A DNA stretch of 64,000 nt. Origin: an uncultured Bacteroidales bacterium. Lineage in GTDB: Bacteria; Bacteroidota; Bacteroidia; Bacteroidales; UBA932. The stretch spans positions 1 through 64,000 of the forward strand of contig CASEOO010000020.1 in NCBI GenBank assembly GCA_949289565.1, given 5' to 3'. The notes beneath the pieces are model-generated. The model was not told the origin of the DNA, searched no databases, and worked only from the letters and a program-made list of their open reading frames with translations. The translations under genes were made by a program, and so were the position numbers. Positions 15,998-25,208 of the stretch are shown piece by piece (position 1 is the stretch's first letter; the number at the start of each line of letters is the position of its first letter).

Positions 15998-16627
15998 ATG
16001 AATGCTGAAAACTATGCAGACGAGACCGGCAGGCTGGAGAGGATTGTAGATTTCTGCAGGCTTATAGACCGGGAGAAATTCATTCAGAGGCGCACTTATC
16101 TTACAGATGGAGAACGCTTCGAAAACGATGCCGAGCACGCTTGGCACCTGGCTGTAATGGCTCTGCTTCTGAGTGAATATGCAAACGAAAAGGTCGATGT
16201 GCTGAAAGTTATGAGCATAGTCCTGATTCACGACCTGGTGGAAATCTATGCCGGGGACACTTTCGCCTATGATGCCGAGGGGCTGAAGACGCAGAAATCA
16301 CGTGAAACTGCGGCGGCCGAAAGGCTTTTTTCCCAGCTTCCTGAGGACTTGGGCGACAGGCTGCGTTCTCTGTGGGACGAGTTCGAATCAGACGACACGC
16401 CTGAAGCGCATTTTGCCCACACCCTGGACAATTTCCAGCCGATGATGCTTCAGGCCGCTACGGACGGCAAGGCCTGGAAAGAGGGCGGAAGAAAACTGAG
16501 CGAAGTGCTGCACAGAAACTCCCGCACCTCTGCAGGTTCTGAAATCCTGTGGAAATATGCCCGGACACATTTTATAGCGCCGCAGCTGCGCAAAGGGCAT
16601 CTGGAGATGGATATTGAAAGTTTATAA
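15998..16627 (+). CDS. HD-domain hydrolase (YfbR/HDDC2-like)
   Basis: A 209-residue cytoplasmic protein of the YfbR/HDDC2 group, small HD-fold 5'-deoxynucleotidases. Visible metal ligands: His47 in ENDAEHAWHLA and His79-Asp80 in VLIHDLVEIYAGD, the diagnostic pair of this family, followed by a distal HTLDNFQP carrying the last aspartate. The expected activity is dephosphorylation of nucleoside 5'-monophosphates; the exact substrate is not certain. The ATG at 15998 is preferred over TTG 15974, which lies in the promoter. The BASS transporter starts 12 bp downstream, so the two are probably co-transcribed. Confidence 0.85.
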   Translation: MNAENYADETGRLERIVDFCRLIDREKFIQRRTYLTDGERFENDAEHAWHLAVMALLLSEYANEKVDVLKVMSIVLIHDLVEIYAGDTFAYDAEGLKTQKSRETAAAERLFSQLPEDLGDRLRSLWDEFESDDTPEAHFAHTLDNFQPMMLQAATDGKAWKEGGRKLSEVLHRNSRTSAGSEILWKYARTHFIAPQLRKGHLEMDIESL

Positions 16628-16639
16628 TCGGATTTCGGC

Positions 16640-17596
16640 ATGAGACTGATAAATTTTATCAAGCATTGGACTCTTCCTTCTGCAATGATTTTCGGGGCCA
16701 GCGTATATCTGCTGTTCGCAGAAGTAAGTTTTCTCAAGCCAATCGGGAATGCCGCCGGGCCGTTTTTCGTAGAGATTCTGCCAGTGCTCATTTTCGCCAT
16801 ACTCTATGTCACATTCTGCAAAATCCGCCTGCATGATCTGAAATTCAAGCTCTGGCATGCATGGCTGCAGCTTATCAGAATAGCGATAGCCCTCTTTCTG
16901 ATCGCAATGATGTCAGGTGCGGGGCATGAAGTTAAGCTCGTGCTTGAAGGCATGTTCATATGCGTCATGTGCCCTAGTGCCGCCGCGGCTTCTGTCATTA
17001 CAGACAAGCTGGGAGGAAGTATCGCTTCCATGACTGTCTATACTTTGATAGACAATATGGTGACAGCTGTGCTCATCCCTCTGCTCTTCCCGCTGGTGGA
17101 GAAGGGGAGCGGCATCAGTTTCGCGGCATCGTTCATGATGATATTGGAGAAAGTGGCCGTGGTCCTGATCCTGCCTTTTGTCTGTGCAATGGCTACCCGG
17201 AGATGGCTTCCGAAACTGGCGGAGAAGATAGTCGCCGCCAAAGACCTGGGATTCTATATGTGGGCTTTCAACCTGGCTGTAGTCATGGGCATGACCATGC
17301 ATAATATTCTGTCAGCCCGGATTTCCGGACTGACAATGTCGATGCTCATCCTCGCACCGCTCGTAGTCACCATAGTCCTTTTCAGCATCGGCAAAGGAAC
17401 AGGGAGGCGATATGGAGAGAGTATCTGCGGAGGCCAGGCCCTGGGGCAGAAAAATACGATTGTCGGCATATGGCTCACGGTGACTTACCTGAACCCCACA
17501 GCGGCCATCGCCCCCTGCGCTTATGTGATATGGCAGAATTCCGTAAATGCATGGCAGCTCTGGTGCAAGGAGAAATACGGACGTCTGAAATGGTGA
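16640..17596 (+). CDS. BASS-family (bile acid:sodium symporter-like) transporter
   Basis: A 318-residue membrane protein with nine or ten hydrophobic segments. The central motif MCPSAAAASVITDKLGGSIAS matches the conserved crossover helix of the BASS/SBF-like family, and AVVMGMTMHNILSAR together with GQALGQKNTIVGIWLTVTYL matches the second inverted repeat. Likely a sodium-coupled symporter for an organic anion in the inner membrane. The substrate is not predictable; a link to bile acids should not be assumed from the family name. Confidence 0.8.
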   Translation: MRLINFIKHWTLPSAMIFGASVYLLFAEVSFLKPIGNAAGPFFVEILPVLIFAILYVTFCKIRLHDLKFKLWHAWLQLIRIAIALFLIAMMSGAGHEVKLVLEGMFICVMCPSAAAASVITDKLGGSIASMTVYTLIDNMVTAVLIPLLFPLVEKGSGISFAASFMMILEKVAVVLILPFVCAMATRRWLPKLAEKIVAAKDLGFYMWAFNLAVVMGMTMHNILSARISGLTMSMLILAPLVVTIVLFSIGKGTGRRYGESICGGQALGQKNTIVGIWLTVTYLNPTAAIAPCAYVIWQNSVNAWQLWCKEKYGRLKW

Positions 17597-17642
17597 TTCC
17601 AGAATCAATTCACCGGAGCTCAGCGGCTATGGGTGCGGATTG

Positions 17643-17674
17643 TTGTTGTTTATCGTGAATATTTTTTAAATTTG
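17643..17674 (+). promoter_or_regulatory. Promoter of the DUF3467-kdsC-maf operon
   Basis: TTG at 17643-17645, a 21-bp spacer, and TAaaTTTG at 17667-17674 match the Bacteroidota housekeeping promoter. A second TTG at 17646-17648 would give an 18-bp spacer. The predicted leader before the ATG at 17759 is about 75 bases. Confidence 0.6.
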
Positions 17675-17758
17675 CGAAATTTCCGGGGTTTCGCGTGCAC
17701 AGACGGAGAAACCGGGACGGAGACAAGTGGAGAATAATTCTTAGAAAAAATATAATAT

Positions 17759-18085
17759 ATGGAAGACCAGAACAACAATAAAAAAGGGCCTCAGCTGAGC
17801 ATTGAAATCAAGCCCGACATCGCTAAAGGAGTGTATTCGAACCTCGCACTGATCACACACTCTCCCACAGAATTTGTAGTCGACTTTGTCTCCAATCTTT
17901 CAGGATTTCCGAAAGCTGAAGTCGTGAGCAGGGTAGTCATGACTCCGGAGACGACCAAAAGGCTTATGCTTGCCCTTCAGGACAATGTTGCCAAATATGA
18001 AGCTCAGTTCGGCCAGATCAAATTCGCCGCAGAGCAGCATAAAATCACCTTCCCTGTAGGCGGCGGCCAAAACGGCTTGTCTTGA
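17759..18085 (+). CDS. DUF3467-domain protein
   Basis: A 108-residue protein with the DUF3467 pattern: IEIKPDIAKGVYSNLALITH, then FVVDFVSNL and RVVMTPETTKRLMLALQDNV. DUF3467 proteins are small, conserved in Bacteroidota and uncharacterised. It opens an operon with kdsC (2-bp gap) and maf, and the upstream promoter fits the consensus well. Confidence 0.9.
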   Translation: MEDQNNNKKGPQLSIEIKPDIAKGVYSNLALITHSPTEFVVDFVSNLSGFPKAEVVSRVVMTPETTKRLMLALQDNVAKYEAQFGQIKFAAEQHKITFPVGGGQNGLS

Positions 18086-18087
18086 TC

Positions 18088-18615
18088 ATGGAAGATATTT
18101 TCAAGACAATCAAGGCCTTCGCATTCGACGTGGATGGGGTTCTGACGAATGGAGGCATATTGGCGAACCTGGACGGAGAACTTTTCCGTACATTCGATTC
18201 AAAAGACGGATTCGGCCTCAGGATGGCCTCCATGGCAGGATATCATCTGGGAATCATCACCGGAGGACGGTCTGAAAGCATCAGAAAACGGTTCCTTACC
18301 TGCGGGGTGAAGGCTGAAGACGTGTATCTGGGATCAAGGGACAAGATCGAAGACTTCGATGATTTCTGTTCCAGGCATGGAGTGAAGCCGGAAGAAGTGA
18401 TGTATTTCGGCGACGATCTCCCTGACATCCCTGTCATGGTCAAATGCGGGTGCGGAGTGGCCCCGGCAGATGCTGTGGAAGAAGTTCTGGAAGCCGCGGA
18501 CTACATTTCGCCCAAAGCCGGCGGCAGAGGCTGCGTGAGAGACACCGTAGAGAAAGTGATGAAGTCACAGGGAAAATGGAGTCTGGATGTGGCATTGTAT
18601 AAAAAGAAATTCTGA
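18088..18615 (+). CDS. kdsC: KdsC-like HAD phosphatase (KDO 8-phosphate phosphatase)
   Basis: A 175-residue C0-type HAD hydrolase lacking a cap domain. Motif I is FAFDVDGVLTNG (nucleophile Asp14, Asp16), motif II lies in GIITGGRS, and motif IV is VMYFGDDLPDIPVM. Length and the sequence GGRGCVRDTVEKVM near the C-terminus match KdsC, which releases phosphate from 3-deoxy-D-manno-octulosonate 8-phosphate in lipopolysaccharide core synthesis; it works as a tetramer in the cytoplasm. ATG at 18088 directly follows the stop of the DUF3467 gene. Confidence 0.88.
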   Translation: MEDIFKTIKAFAFDVDGVLTNGGILANLDGELFRTFDSKDGFGLRMASMAGYHLGIITGGRSESIRKRFLTCGVKAEDVYLGSRDKIEDFDDFCSRHGVKPEEVMYFGDDLPDIPVMVKCGCGVAPADAVEEVLEAADYISPKAGGRGCVRDTVEKVMKSQGKWSLDVALYKKKF

Positions 18616-18625
18616 TGGACGGCTG

Positions 18626-19231
18626 ATGGCGTCCGGTTATGAAATTATGAATCTTAAAGACAAGCATATCATTCTGGGAAGTGCATCGCCGAGACGGAAA
18701 GAGCTTCTCGGCGGACTTGACATAGAATTTACAGTCGACACGGGAAATACCTTCCAGGAAAACTTCCACGAGATCAAAGCCTTTCACGAAATTCCGGCCA
18801 TGATGTCGGAAGGAAAGTCGCATGGCTTCCACAGGCAACTGGAAGATAATGAGATACTTATCACATCCGATACCATAGTCATTTGCGGCGATGAAGTCCT
18901 CGGCAAGCCCTCAGACAGGGCAGACGCAGTGCGGATGCTGAAAAAATTGTCCGGCAGGCAGCACGAAGTGGTGACGGCCGTGACACTCAGATCCTCAGTC
19001 TGCGAAGAGACTTTCTCAGATACGGCATTGGTCAGATTCAGAGAACTGGCCGACGAGGAAATAGACTGGTATATAGATAGATACAAACCATTTGACAAGG
19101 CTGGGGCTTATGGGGTTCAAGAATGGATCGGCTATGTGGGCATCGAATCTATTGAAGGCTCTTTCTATACTGTCATGGGATTCCCCGTTTTCAAAGTCTA
19201 CCTTCATTTGAAGAAATTTCTGGACAAATGA
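18626..19231 (+). CDS. maf: Maf-family nucleotide pyrophosphatase
   Basis: About 201 residues (194 if the ATG at 18647 is the start). The Maf signature SASPRRKELLGG opens the protein, followed by ITSDTIVICGDEVLGKP with the catalytic aspartate, LSGRQHEVVTAV, and the distal DKAGAYGVQEWIG. Maf proteins hydrolyse dTTP, UTP or modified nucleotides to monophosphates and keep non-canonical nucleotides out of nucleic acids. The YhdE-like dTTP/UTP subgroup is the likeliest, from the QEWIG sequence. It is the third gene of the DUF3467-kdsC operon, 10 bp after kdsC. Confidence 0.9.
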   Translation: MASGYEIMNLKDKHIILGSASPRRKELLGGLDIEFTVDTGNTFQENFHEIKAFHEIPAMMSEGKSHGFHRQLEDNEILITSDTIVICGDEVLGKPSDRADAVRMLKKLSGRQHEVVTAVTLRSSVCEETFSDTALVRFRELADEEIDWYIDRYKPFDKAGAYGVQEWIGYVGIESIEGSFYTVMGFPVFKVYLHLKKFLDK

Positions 19232-19288
19232 CGTCATCCGGCGGACGATAGAGGAGCGGCAACTCTGATACGATAATAAAAAAATCAC

Positions 19289-19296
19289 TATATTTG
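19289..19296 (+). promoter_or_regulatory. -7 promoter element of valS
   Basis: TAtaTTTG about 50 bp upstream of the valS ATG. Fits the -7 consensus; no TTG lies at the usual distance upstream. Confidence 0.45.
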
Positions 19297-19346
19297 TCAG
19301 TTTTTTATAAAAACCGGCAATATTTTTCGTTGAAATTACATTGAAT

Positions 19347-21998
19347 ATGGAACTCTCTGCTAAGTACAACCCTTCTGTGACAGAAGACAAATGGTACGCC
19401 TATTGGCTTGAACATAAGTTCTTTCATTCTGAACCGGATGAACGTGAACCATATACCATAGTGATACCGCCGCCCAATGTGACGGGAATCCTTCATATGG
19501 GACATGTACTGAACAACACTCTTAATGATGTCCTCATCAGGAAAGCGAGGATGGACGGAAAGAATGCCTGCTGGATTCCGGGAACAGACCATGCTTCCAT
19601 CGCCACGGAGAACAAGGTGGTGGCCAAGCTGAAGGCAGAAGGAATAAACAAGGAAGATCTGACGAGGGATGAGTTCCTGAAATATGCCTGGGAATGGAAA
19701 GAAAAGCACGGAGGCATCATTCTGAGCCAGCTACGCAAACTCGGCGCATCCTGCGACTGGGACAGGACACGTTTCACCATGGACCCTGACCTGAGCGAGG
19801 CTGTCATCAACACTTTCGTGTATTTCTACAAGAAAGGCTATATATACAGAGGTATCAGGATGGTGAACTGGGACCCTGCAGGACATACAGCCGTCAGCGA
19901 CGAAGAAGTGGTTCACAAGGATACGGTCAGCAAATTCTATCATCTGAGATATTTCATTTCTGACGGAAACGGGAACGCCACTGACAAATACATCATCATC
20001 GCGACGACCCGTCCGGAGACCATCATGGCAGATGCGGCCATCTGTATCAATCCCCAGGACGAAAGATACCGCTGGCTGAAAGGCAAGAAAGTGCTCATTC
20101 CGCTTATAAACAAGGAAATACCTATCATCGAGGACAGTTATGTAGAGATGGGTTTCGGTACAGGATGCCTGAAAGTGACGCCGGCCCATGACGTGAACGA
20201 CTATGAAATCGGACTCAGGCACGGCCTGCCTGTCATAGACATAATCGATGACCACGGCCGCCTGAACGAAAAGGCGCAGATACTGGTAGGAGAGGACAGG
20301 TTCGATGCCAGACACAAGATAGAAGGGATGCTCCGCGAGGCGGGCAATCTCGAAAAGGTCGAAGACTACACTTCGCCGGTCGGCTATTCTGAAAGGACCA
20401 ACGCCGTCATAGAACCGAGACTTTCCATGCAGTGGTTTCTGAAGATGGACGCCCTGGCCAAGGATGCCCTTCAGTCTGTGGAAAGCGGGAATGTGAAGCT
20501 TATACCTGACAAATACAGAAATACATACAGGCACTGGATGGAGAATGTCCGCGACTGGTGCATTTCCCGCCAGCTCTGGTGGGGGCAGAGAATTCCGGCA
20601 TACTATCTGCCCGACGGGCAATTCGTAGTGGAGCCGACGCCTGACGCCGCCCTCGAAGCCGCCAGAAAAATAAATCCGGACATCACCGCCGCTGACCTGA
20701 AGCAGGATGAAGATGTGCTGGATACCTGGTTCTCGTCATGGCTCTGGCCGATATCGGTGTTCGACCCGGAAAAACCAGGGCATCCGGAGCATGAGCCGAA
20801 CAAAGACCTCTCATATTATTATCCGACAAATGACCTGGTCACCGGTCCTGACATACTTTTCTTCTGGGTAGCCAGAATGATAATGGCAGGAAACGAGTTC
20901 ATGAAAGATGTTCCGTTCCACAATGTCTACCTCACAGGCATTGTCCGCGACAAGCTGGGCAGAAAAATGTCCAAGACTCTCGGAAACTCGCCCGATCCTC
21001 TCGACCTGATAGCAAAATACGGTGCTGATGCAGTGAGACTGGGCATGCTCCTGTGCAGTTCTGCAGGAAATGACATTCTGTACGACGAAGCCCAGATAGA
21101 GCAGGGAAGGAATTTCTGCAACAAAATATGGAATGCATACAGGCTGATAGCAGGATGGAAAGTGGATGCGCAGGCGAAGCAGCCTGAGGCTGCCTCTGTG
21201 GCAGTGGAATGGTTCAGCGGCAAACTAAGCCAGATACTGGAACAGGTAGAAGACCATTTCTCCAAATTCAGGATTTCAGATGCCCTGATGGCCATTTACA
21301 AATGTTTCTGGGATGACTTCTGTGCTTGGTATCTCGAGGCTGTGAAACCGGCATACGGTGCAGGAATCGACCAGAAAACATATGACGCGACATGCGGATA
21401 TTTCGAAGCATTGCTCAAGATGATCCATCCTGTGATGCCTTTTATCACAGAGGAACTTTGGCAGGCAATGTCGGAAAGAAAGGACGGGGAGACGATTATG
21501 CTCCAGCGTTATCCTGTCGCCGGAAGCTTCGATCCAGAGCTCATTTCAGCTTTTGAAAATGCTTGCGAGGCTGTGGCTGGAGTCCGGAACATTCGCCAGC
21601 AGAAAAACATATCGCAGAAAGAAGCCCTCACACTCAAAGTGAAAGCAGACTTCTCTGCCGTGGCTGTGCCGGTCATCGAGAAACTGGGAAATGTATCGGT
21701 GGAGACCGTAGATTCATTTGGGGAGACTGCTTCAGGTGTTACATTCATGGTGAAGACCAACGAAATGTTCGTGCCTCTGACAGGCATGGTGAATGCTGAA
21801 GAAGAGATCGCCAAGCTGGAAGCGGCCATCGCATATCAGGAAAAATTCCTGGAAAGCGTGAGAAAGAAGCTCTCGAACGAGAAATTCGTGAACAGCGCGC
21901 CGGAGAAAGTAGTGGCTATGGAGCGGAAGAAAGAAACCGACTCTATCGCCAAAATTGAAGCTGCCAAAGCTTCACTCAGAGCCTTGAAAGGGGAGTGA
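19347..21998 (+). CDS. valS: Valyl-tRNA synthetase
   Basis: An 883-residue class I aminoacyl-tRNA synthetase. The HIGH motif reads HMGH (residues 50-53, inside [13 protein letters not shown]), KMSKS reads KMSKT (540-544), the editing domain includes [13 protein letters not shown], and WFSSWLWP lies before KMSKS as in ValRS. The C-terminal coiled-coil arm (about 810-880, [20 protein letters not shown] and following) is the ValRS tRNA-binding arm. It charges tRNA-Val and edits threonyl mischarging. ATG 19347 is used; TTG at 19341 lies just upstream in frame. It appears monocistronic, or is followed by the thioesterase gene 43 bp later. Confidence 0.97.
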   Translation: MELSAKYNPSVTEDKWYAYWLEHKFFHSEPDEREPYTIVIPPPNVTGILHMGHVLNNTLNDVLIRKARMDGKNACWIPGTDHASIATENKVVAKLKAEGINKEDLTRDEFLKYAWEWKEKHGGIILSQLRKLGASCDWDRTRFTMDPDLSEAVINTFVYFYKKGYIYRGIRMVNWDPAGHTAVSDEEVVHKDTVSKFYHLRYFISDGNGNATDKYIIIATTRPETIMADAAICINPQDERYRWLKGKKVLIPLINKEIPIIEDSYVEMGFGTGCLKVTPAHDVNDYEIGLRHGLPVIDIIDDHGRLNEKAQILVGEDRFDARHKIEGMLREAGNLEKVEDYTSPVGYSERTNAVIEPRLSMQWFLKMDALAKDALQSVESGNVKLIPDKYRNTYRHWMENVRDWCISRQLWWGQRIPAYYLPDGQFVVEPTPDAALEAARKINPDITAADLKQDEDVLDTWFSSWLWPISVFDPEKPGHPEHEPNKDLSYYYPTNDLVTGPDILFFWVARMIMAGNEFMKDVPFHNVYLTGIVRDKLGRKMSKTLGNSPDPLDLIAKYGADAVRLGMLLCSSAGNDILYDEAQIEQGRNFCNKIWNAYRLIAGWKVDAQAKQPEAASVAVEWFSGKLSQILEQVEDHFSKFRISDALMAIYKCFWDDFCAWYLEAVKPAYGAGIDQKTYDATCGYFEALLKMIHPVMPFITEELWQAMSERKDGETIMLQRYPVAGSFDPELISAFENACEAVAGVRNIRQQKNISQKEALTLKVKADFSAVAVPVIEKLGNVSVETVDSFGETASGVTFMVKTNEMFVPLTGMVNAEEEIAKLEAAIAYQEKFLESVRKKLSNEKFVNSAPEKVVAMERKKETDSIAKIEAAKASLRALKGE

Positions 21999-22041
21999 TC
22001 TTTTCAGGAACAGGAATAATTTCGTCGGAAATACATTTACT

Positions 22042-22443
22042 ATGCAATCGGAATTGGAACTTGCCGTTAGGTATTATGAGACTGACCAGATGGGGATAGT
22101 CCATCATTCGAATTATATCAGGTATTTCGAATGCGGACGTTCGGATATGATGGCGAAGCATGGCCTGCCGATAGAGGTGATCGAGGCGGAAGGCGTCATG
22201 CTTCCTGTAGTCTCGGTAGAAGCGAAATACAAGAATTCTGCAAAGATGGGAGACACTGTCAGGATAGTGTCGAGGATAGACAAGGTGCCTATGGCGAAAC
22301 TGGAAGTGAACAATGAAATATACAACCAGGACGGCCTTCTCCTTTGCTCGGGGAAGGTGGTGCTCGGCTTTATAGATTCTGTCACCAGGCATCCTGTACG
22401 CTGCCCGAAGAAACTGGCTGACCTTATCGCAGACACATTATGA
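22042..22443 (+). CDS. YbgC/FadM-type acyl-CoA thioesterase
   Basis: A 133-residue hot-dog-fold protein. The 4-hydroxybenzoyl-CoA-thioesterase signature is near the N-terminus: VRYYETDQMGIVHHSNYIRY with the catalytic aspartate Asp15, then the long hot-dog helix ECGRSDMM. It should hydrolyse short- or medium-chain acyl-CoA or acyl-ACP in the cytoplasm. No Tol-Pal genes are nearby, so the classical ybgC context is absent. It overlaps the ABC-F gene by four bases (ATGA). Confidence 0.9.
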   Translation: MQSELELAVRYYETDQMGIVHHSNYIRYFECGRSDMMAKHGLPIEVIEAEGVMLPVVSVEAKYKNSAKMGDTVRIVSRIDKVPMAKLEVNNEIYNQDGLLLCSGKVVLGFIDSVTRHPVRCPKKLADLIADTL

Positions 22444-24392
22444 TTTCCATCAATTCACTGACAGTAGCTTACGGAGGCTTCACCCTGCTCGACAACATCA
22501 GTTTCCACATCAGCGAGAACGACAAGATAGGCCTGGTGGGGAAGAACGGCGCGGGCAAGTCGACCATACTGAAGCTTATTTGCGGGCTGCAGAAACCGAC
22601 TTCAGGAAAAATAGAAATGCCGTCAGACATGCGGATAGGATATCTTCCGCAGATCATGGAGCACCACAAAGGGAAGAGTGTCATAGACGAGGCCATGACG
22701 GCATTCTCTGAACTGTTCAGCATGGAAGACGAACTGAATTCCATTATGGACGAGCTCTCCCGCCGCGAAGACTACGACTCTCATGAGTATCAGAAACTTA
22801 TCGAGAGGATGAATGATGTGAACGACCGCCTGGCATATTCCAAGGCCGAGTCACCGCGTGTCGCTGCAGAGAAGACACTTGTTGGCCTCGGCTTCAAGCC
22901 TGAGGAACTTTCCAGACATACCGAGACATTCAGCCAGGGCTGGAACATGCGTATAGAGCTGGCGAAGATCCTGCTGTCGAAACCAGATGTACTTCTTCTG
23001 GACGAGCCTACAAACCATCTGGACATAGAGTCCATAGAATGGCTGGAAAGCTACCTGAAAGCTTATAAAGGCTCTCTGGTTTTGATTTCCCACGACAGAA
23101 AGTTCCTGGACAACATTACGAACCGCACTGTGGAGATCATGCTCGGCCATATCCACGACTACAAAGTCCCGTACAGCCAGTATCTTGTGCTCAGAAAAGA
23201 GAGGATTGCGCAGCAGAAGGCGGCCTATGAGAACCAGCAGAGGATGATAGAGAAGACGGAAGACTTCATCGAAAGATTCCGCTACAAGCCGACAAAATCG
23301 AATCAGGTGCAGTCCAGGATCAAGCAGCTGGACAAGCTTGAAAGAATAGAGGTCGACATTGAGGACAATTCAGCGCTTGCTGTAAAATTTCCGCCTGCTC
23401 CGCGCTCGGGGGATGTCGTGTTCAAGGCAGAGAACCTGTCGCTGGGCTATCCGGCCAGGGACGGCCATGGGGAGAAAATCGTCTTCACAGGGGCGGACAT
23501 TGAGGTGCGCAGGGGTGAAAAAGTGGCCCTGGTCGGAAGGAACGGAGAGGGAAAGACCACATTGATGAGAGCCATCATGGGAGAACTGGCCCCATTGGAC
23601 GGCACGGCGAAGACAGGATACAATGTCAATATAGGATATTATGCACAGAATCAGGAAGACATATTGGACAAGAATGACACTGTGTTCGGGACTCTTGACC
23701 GCATTGCCGCAGGCGACATAAGGACAAAACTCAGAGATATTCTGGCGGCCTTTCTGTTCAAAGGGGAGGATATCGACAAGAAAGTAGCTGTGCTGAGCGG
23801 AGGAGAGAGGGCGCGCCTGGCGATGGCCAAGCTGATTTTGAAGCCCTATAACCTGCTGGCGCTGGACGAGCCGACGAACCATATGGATATCCGCTCCAAA
23901 GATATTTTGAAACAAGCGTTGAAGGCTTACGACGGCACTCTGATCATAGTTTCGCATGACAGGGATTTTCTGGACGGGCTGGTGGACAAGCTCTATGAGT
24001 TCAGGGACGGAAAAGTCACCGAGCATCTGGGCGGAGTGGAAGACTTCCTGAGAAAGCGCAGGCTTGAAAGCCTGAACGAGCTGGAGCGCAAATCCAGGCA
24101 GGAGGAAGAGCGCCAGGCCAAACCGGCTGCGGAAAAGACCGCAGCATCTTCACAGCAGGAGTACCAGCAGAAAAAAGTGATTTCTAAGGAAGAGAGGCGT
24201 GTCAGGAACCGGATTGCTTACCTGGAAAAGGGGATAGAGGAAATTGAGGCAAAAATGAAGGAAATAGAGACCGTCCTGGCGGCGCCTGGCCCGTCTGACG
24301 ATATCATGGAACTGACCAGGCAGTATCTCGAACTGAAGCGTGACCAGGATGACAAGACATCCGAATGGGAGAAATTGGTTGAAAATCTGTAG
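22440..24392 (+). CDS. ABC-F family ATPase (Uup/YdiF type)
   Basis: A 650-residue soluble protein with two ABC domains and no membrane segments. Walker A motifs are GKNGAGKST (34-42) and GRNGEGKTT (about 365-373); the signature motifs are FSQGW in the first domain and LSGGERARLAMAK in the second; Walker B plus H-loop regions read LLLDEPTNHLDI and LALDEPTNHMDI. A charged linker (about 245-300) and a C-terminal coiled coil (about 590-645) match ABC-F translation factors such as Uup, EttA or YdiF, which act on the ribosome. There is no specific sign of an antibiotic-resistance subtype. Confidence 0.93.
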   Translation: MISINSLTVAYGGFTLLDNISFHISENDKIGLVGKNGAGKSTILKLICGLQKPTSGKIEMPSDMRIGYLPQIMEHHKGKSVIDEAMTAFSELFSMEDELNSIMDELSRREDYDSHEYQKLIERMNDVNDRLAYSKAESPRVAAEKTLVGLGFKPEELSRHTETFSQGWNMRIELAKILLSKPDVLLLDEPTNHLDIESIEWLESYLKAYKGSLVLISHDRKFLDNITNRTVEIMLGHIHDYKVPYSQYLVLRKERIAQQKAAYENQQRMIEKTEDFIERFRYKPTKSNQVQSRIKQLDKLERIEVDIEDNSALAVKFPPAPRSGDVVFKAENLSLGYPARDGHGEKIVFTGADIEVRRGEKVALVGRNGEGKTTLMRAIMGELAPLDGTAKTGYNVNIGYYAQNQEDILDKNDTVFGTLDRIAAGDIRTKLRDILAAFLFKGEDIDKKVAVLSGGERARLAMAKLILKPYNLLALDEPTNHMDIRSKDILKQALKAYDGTLIIVSHDRDFLDGLVDKLYEFRDGKVTEHLGGVEDFLRKRRLESLNELERKSRQEEERQAKPAAEKTAASSQQEYQQKKVISKEERRVRNRIAYLEKGIEEIEAKMKEIETVLAAPGPSDDIMELTRQYLELKRDQDDKTSEWEKLVENL

Positions 24393-24446
24393 CGGCGGTT
24401 TTTACGTTTCAGGAATAACAACGGAAATTAGACAGCTCGACATATT

Positions 24447-25196
24447 ATGGAAGAACAGAAGATGCAATACCTCTTCGGGATACATCCCGTAATGGAAGCC
24501 ATCAAGGCAGGGAAAAAGTTCGACAAAGTCCTGGTGAAACAGGGCATGGAAGGCCCGCAGTTCGGCGAACTTATGGCACTTATGAAGCAGAACGGAATCC
24601 AGTTCCAGTTCGTGCCTGCGGAAAGGCTGAACAAAGCCGTGCGCGGGGCTCATCAGGGAGTCATAGCTTATATTTCAAAAATAGATTATGTGCCATGCGA
24701 GGAGCTGGTCGATACGGCTCTTGCAACGAATCCTGCGCCTATGATAGTCATTCTGGACGGGGTCAGCGATGTCAGAAACCTCGGCGCTATAGCCAGAACC
24801 CTGGAATGTGCTGGAGGAAGCGGAATCATTCTTCCTGCGAAAGGCGGCGCCGCTATCAACGCCGACGCTATCAAGGCTTCTGCAGGCGCCCTCATGAGGC
24901 TTTCCGTGGCTAAAGTGCCGAATCTGAGGCTTGCAGTTTACTATCTCAAGCAGTGCGGATTCAAGATAATCGCTGTCACGGAAAAAGTTTCTGGCCACAT
25001 ATATGAAACAGACATGACAGGGCCATGCGCTTTCGTGATGGGGTCCGAAGGCAGAGGCATTTCCCAGTCGATGCTGGATTTGTCTGACGAGAAGGCATCC
25101 ATTCCTATGTCAGGCGAAATTTCATCTTTGAATGTTTCCGCAGCGGCCGCCGTGGTCCTATATGAGGCAGTAAGGCAGAAAACTGCAGGCAAATAA
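24447..25196 (+). CDS. rlmB: 23S rRNA (guanosine-2'-O)-methyltransferase RlmB
   Basis: A 249-residue SpoU/TrmH-type enzyme. The N-terminal L30e-like substrate domain begins YLFGIHPVMEAIKAG, as in RlmB. SPOUT motifs follow: DVRNLGAIARTLECAG (motif 1), FVMGSEGRGIS (motif 2) and SLNVSAAAAVVLYE (motif 3), forming the trefoil knot that binds SAM. It methylates the ribose of G2251 in 23S rRNA. It lies 54 bp after the ABC-F gene, and both act on ribosomes. Confidence 0.9.
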   Translation: MEEQKMQYLFGIHPVMEAIKAGKKFDKVLVKQGMEGPQFGELMALMKQNGIQFQFVPAERLNKAVRGAHQGVIAYISKIDYVPCEELVDTALATNPAPMIVILDGVSDVRNLGAIARTLECAGGSGIILPAKGGAAINADAIKASAGALMRLSVAKVPNLRLAVYYLKQCGFKIIAVTEKVSGHIYETDMTGPCAFVMGSEGRGISQSMLDLSDEKASIPMSGEISSLNVSAAAAVVLYEAVRQKTAGK

Positions 25197-25208
25197 CCTT
25201 GGCGGCTT

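Noticed and set aside
14785..17596. A polysaccharide or bile-acid gene cluster
   Set aside because: Only one acyltransferase-3 and one BASS transporter are present, with no glycosyltransferases or bile-salt enzymes, so the family names do not justify it.
22440..24392. Antibiotic-resistance ABC-F protein
   Set aside because: The domain layout and linker look like the housekeeping Uup/YdiF/EttA groups and the context is ribosomal and metabolic; nothing points to a resistance subtype.
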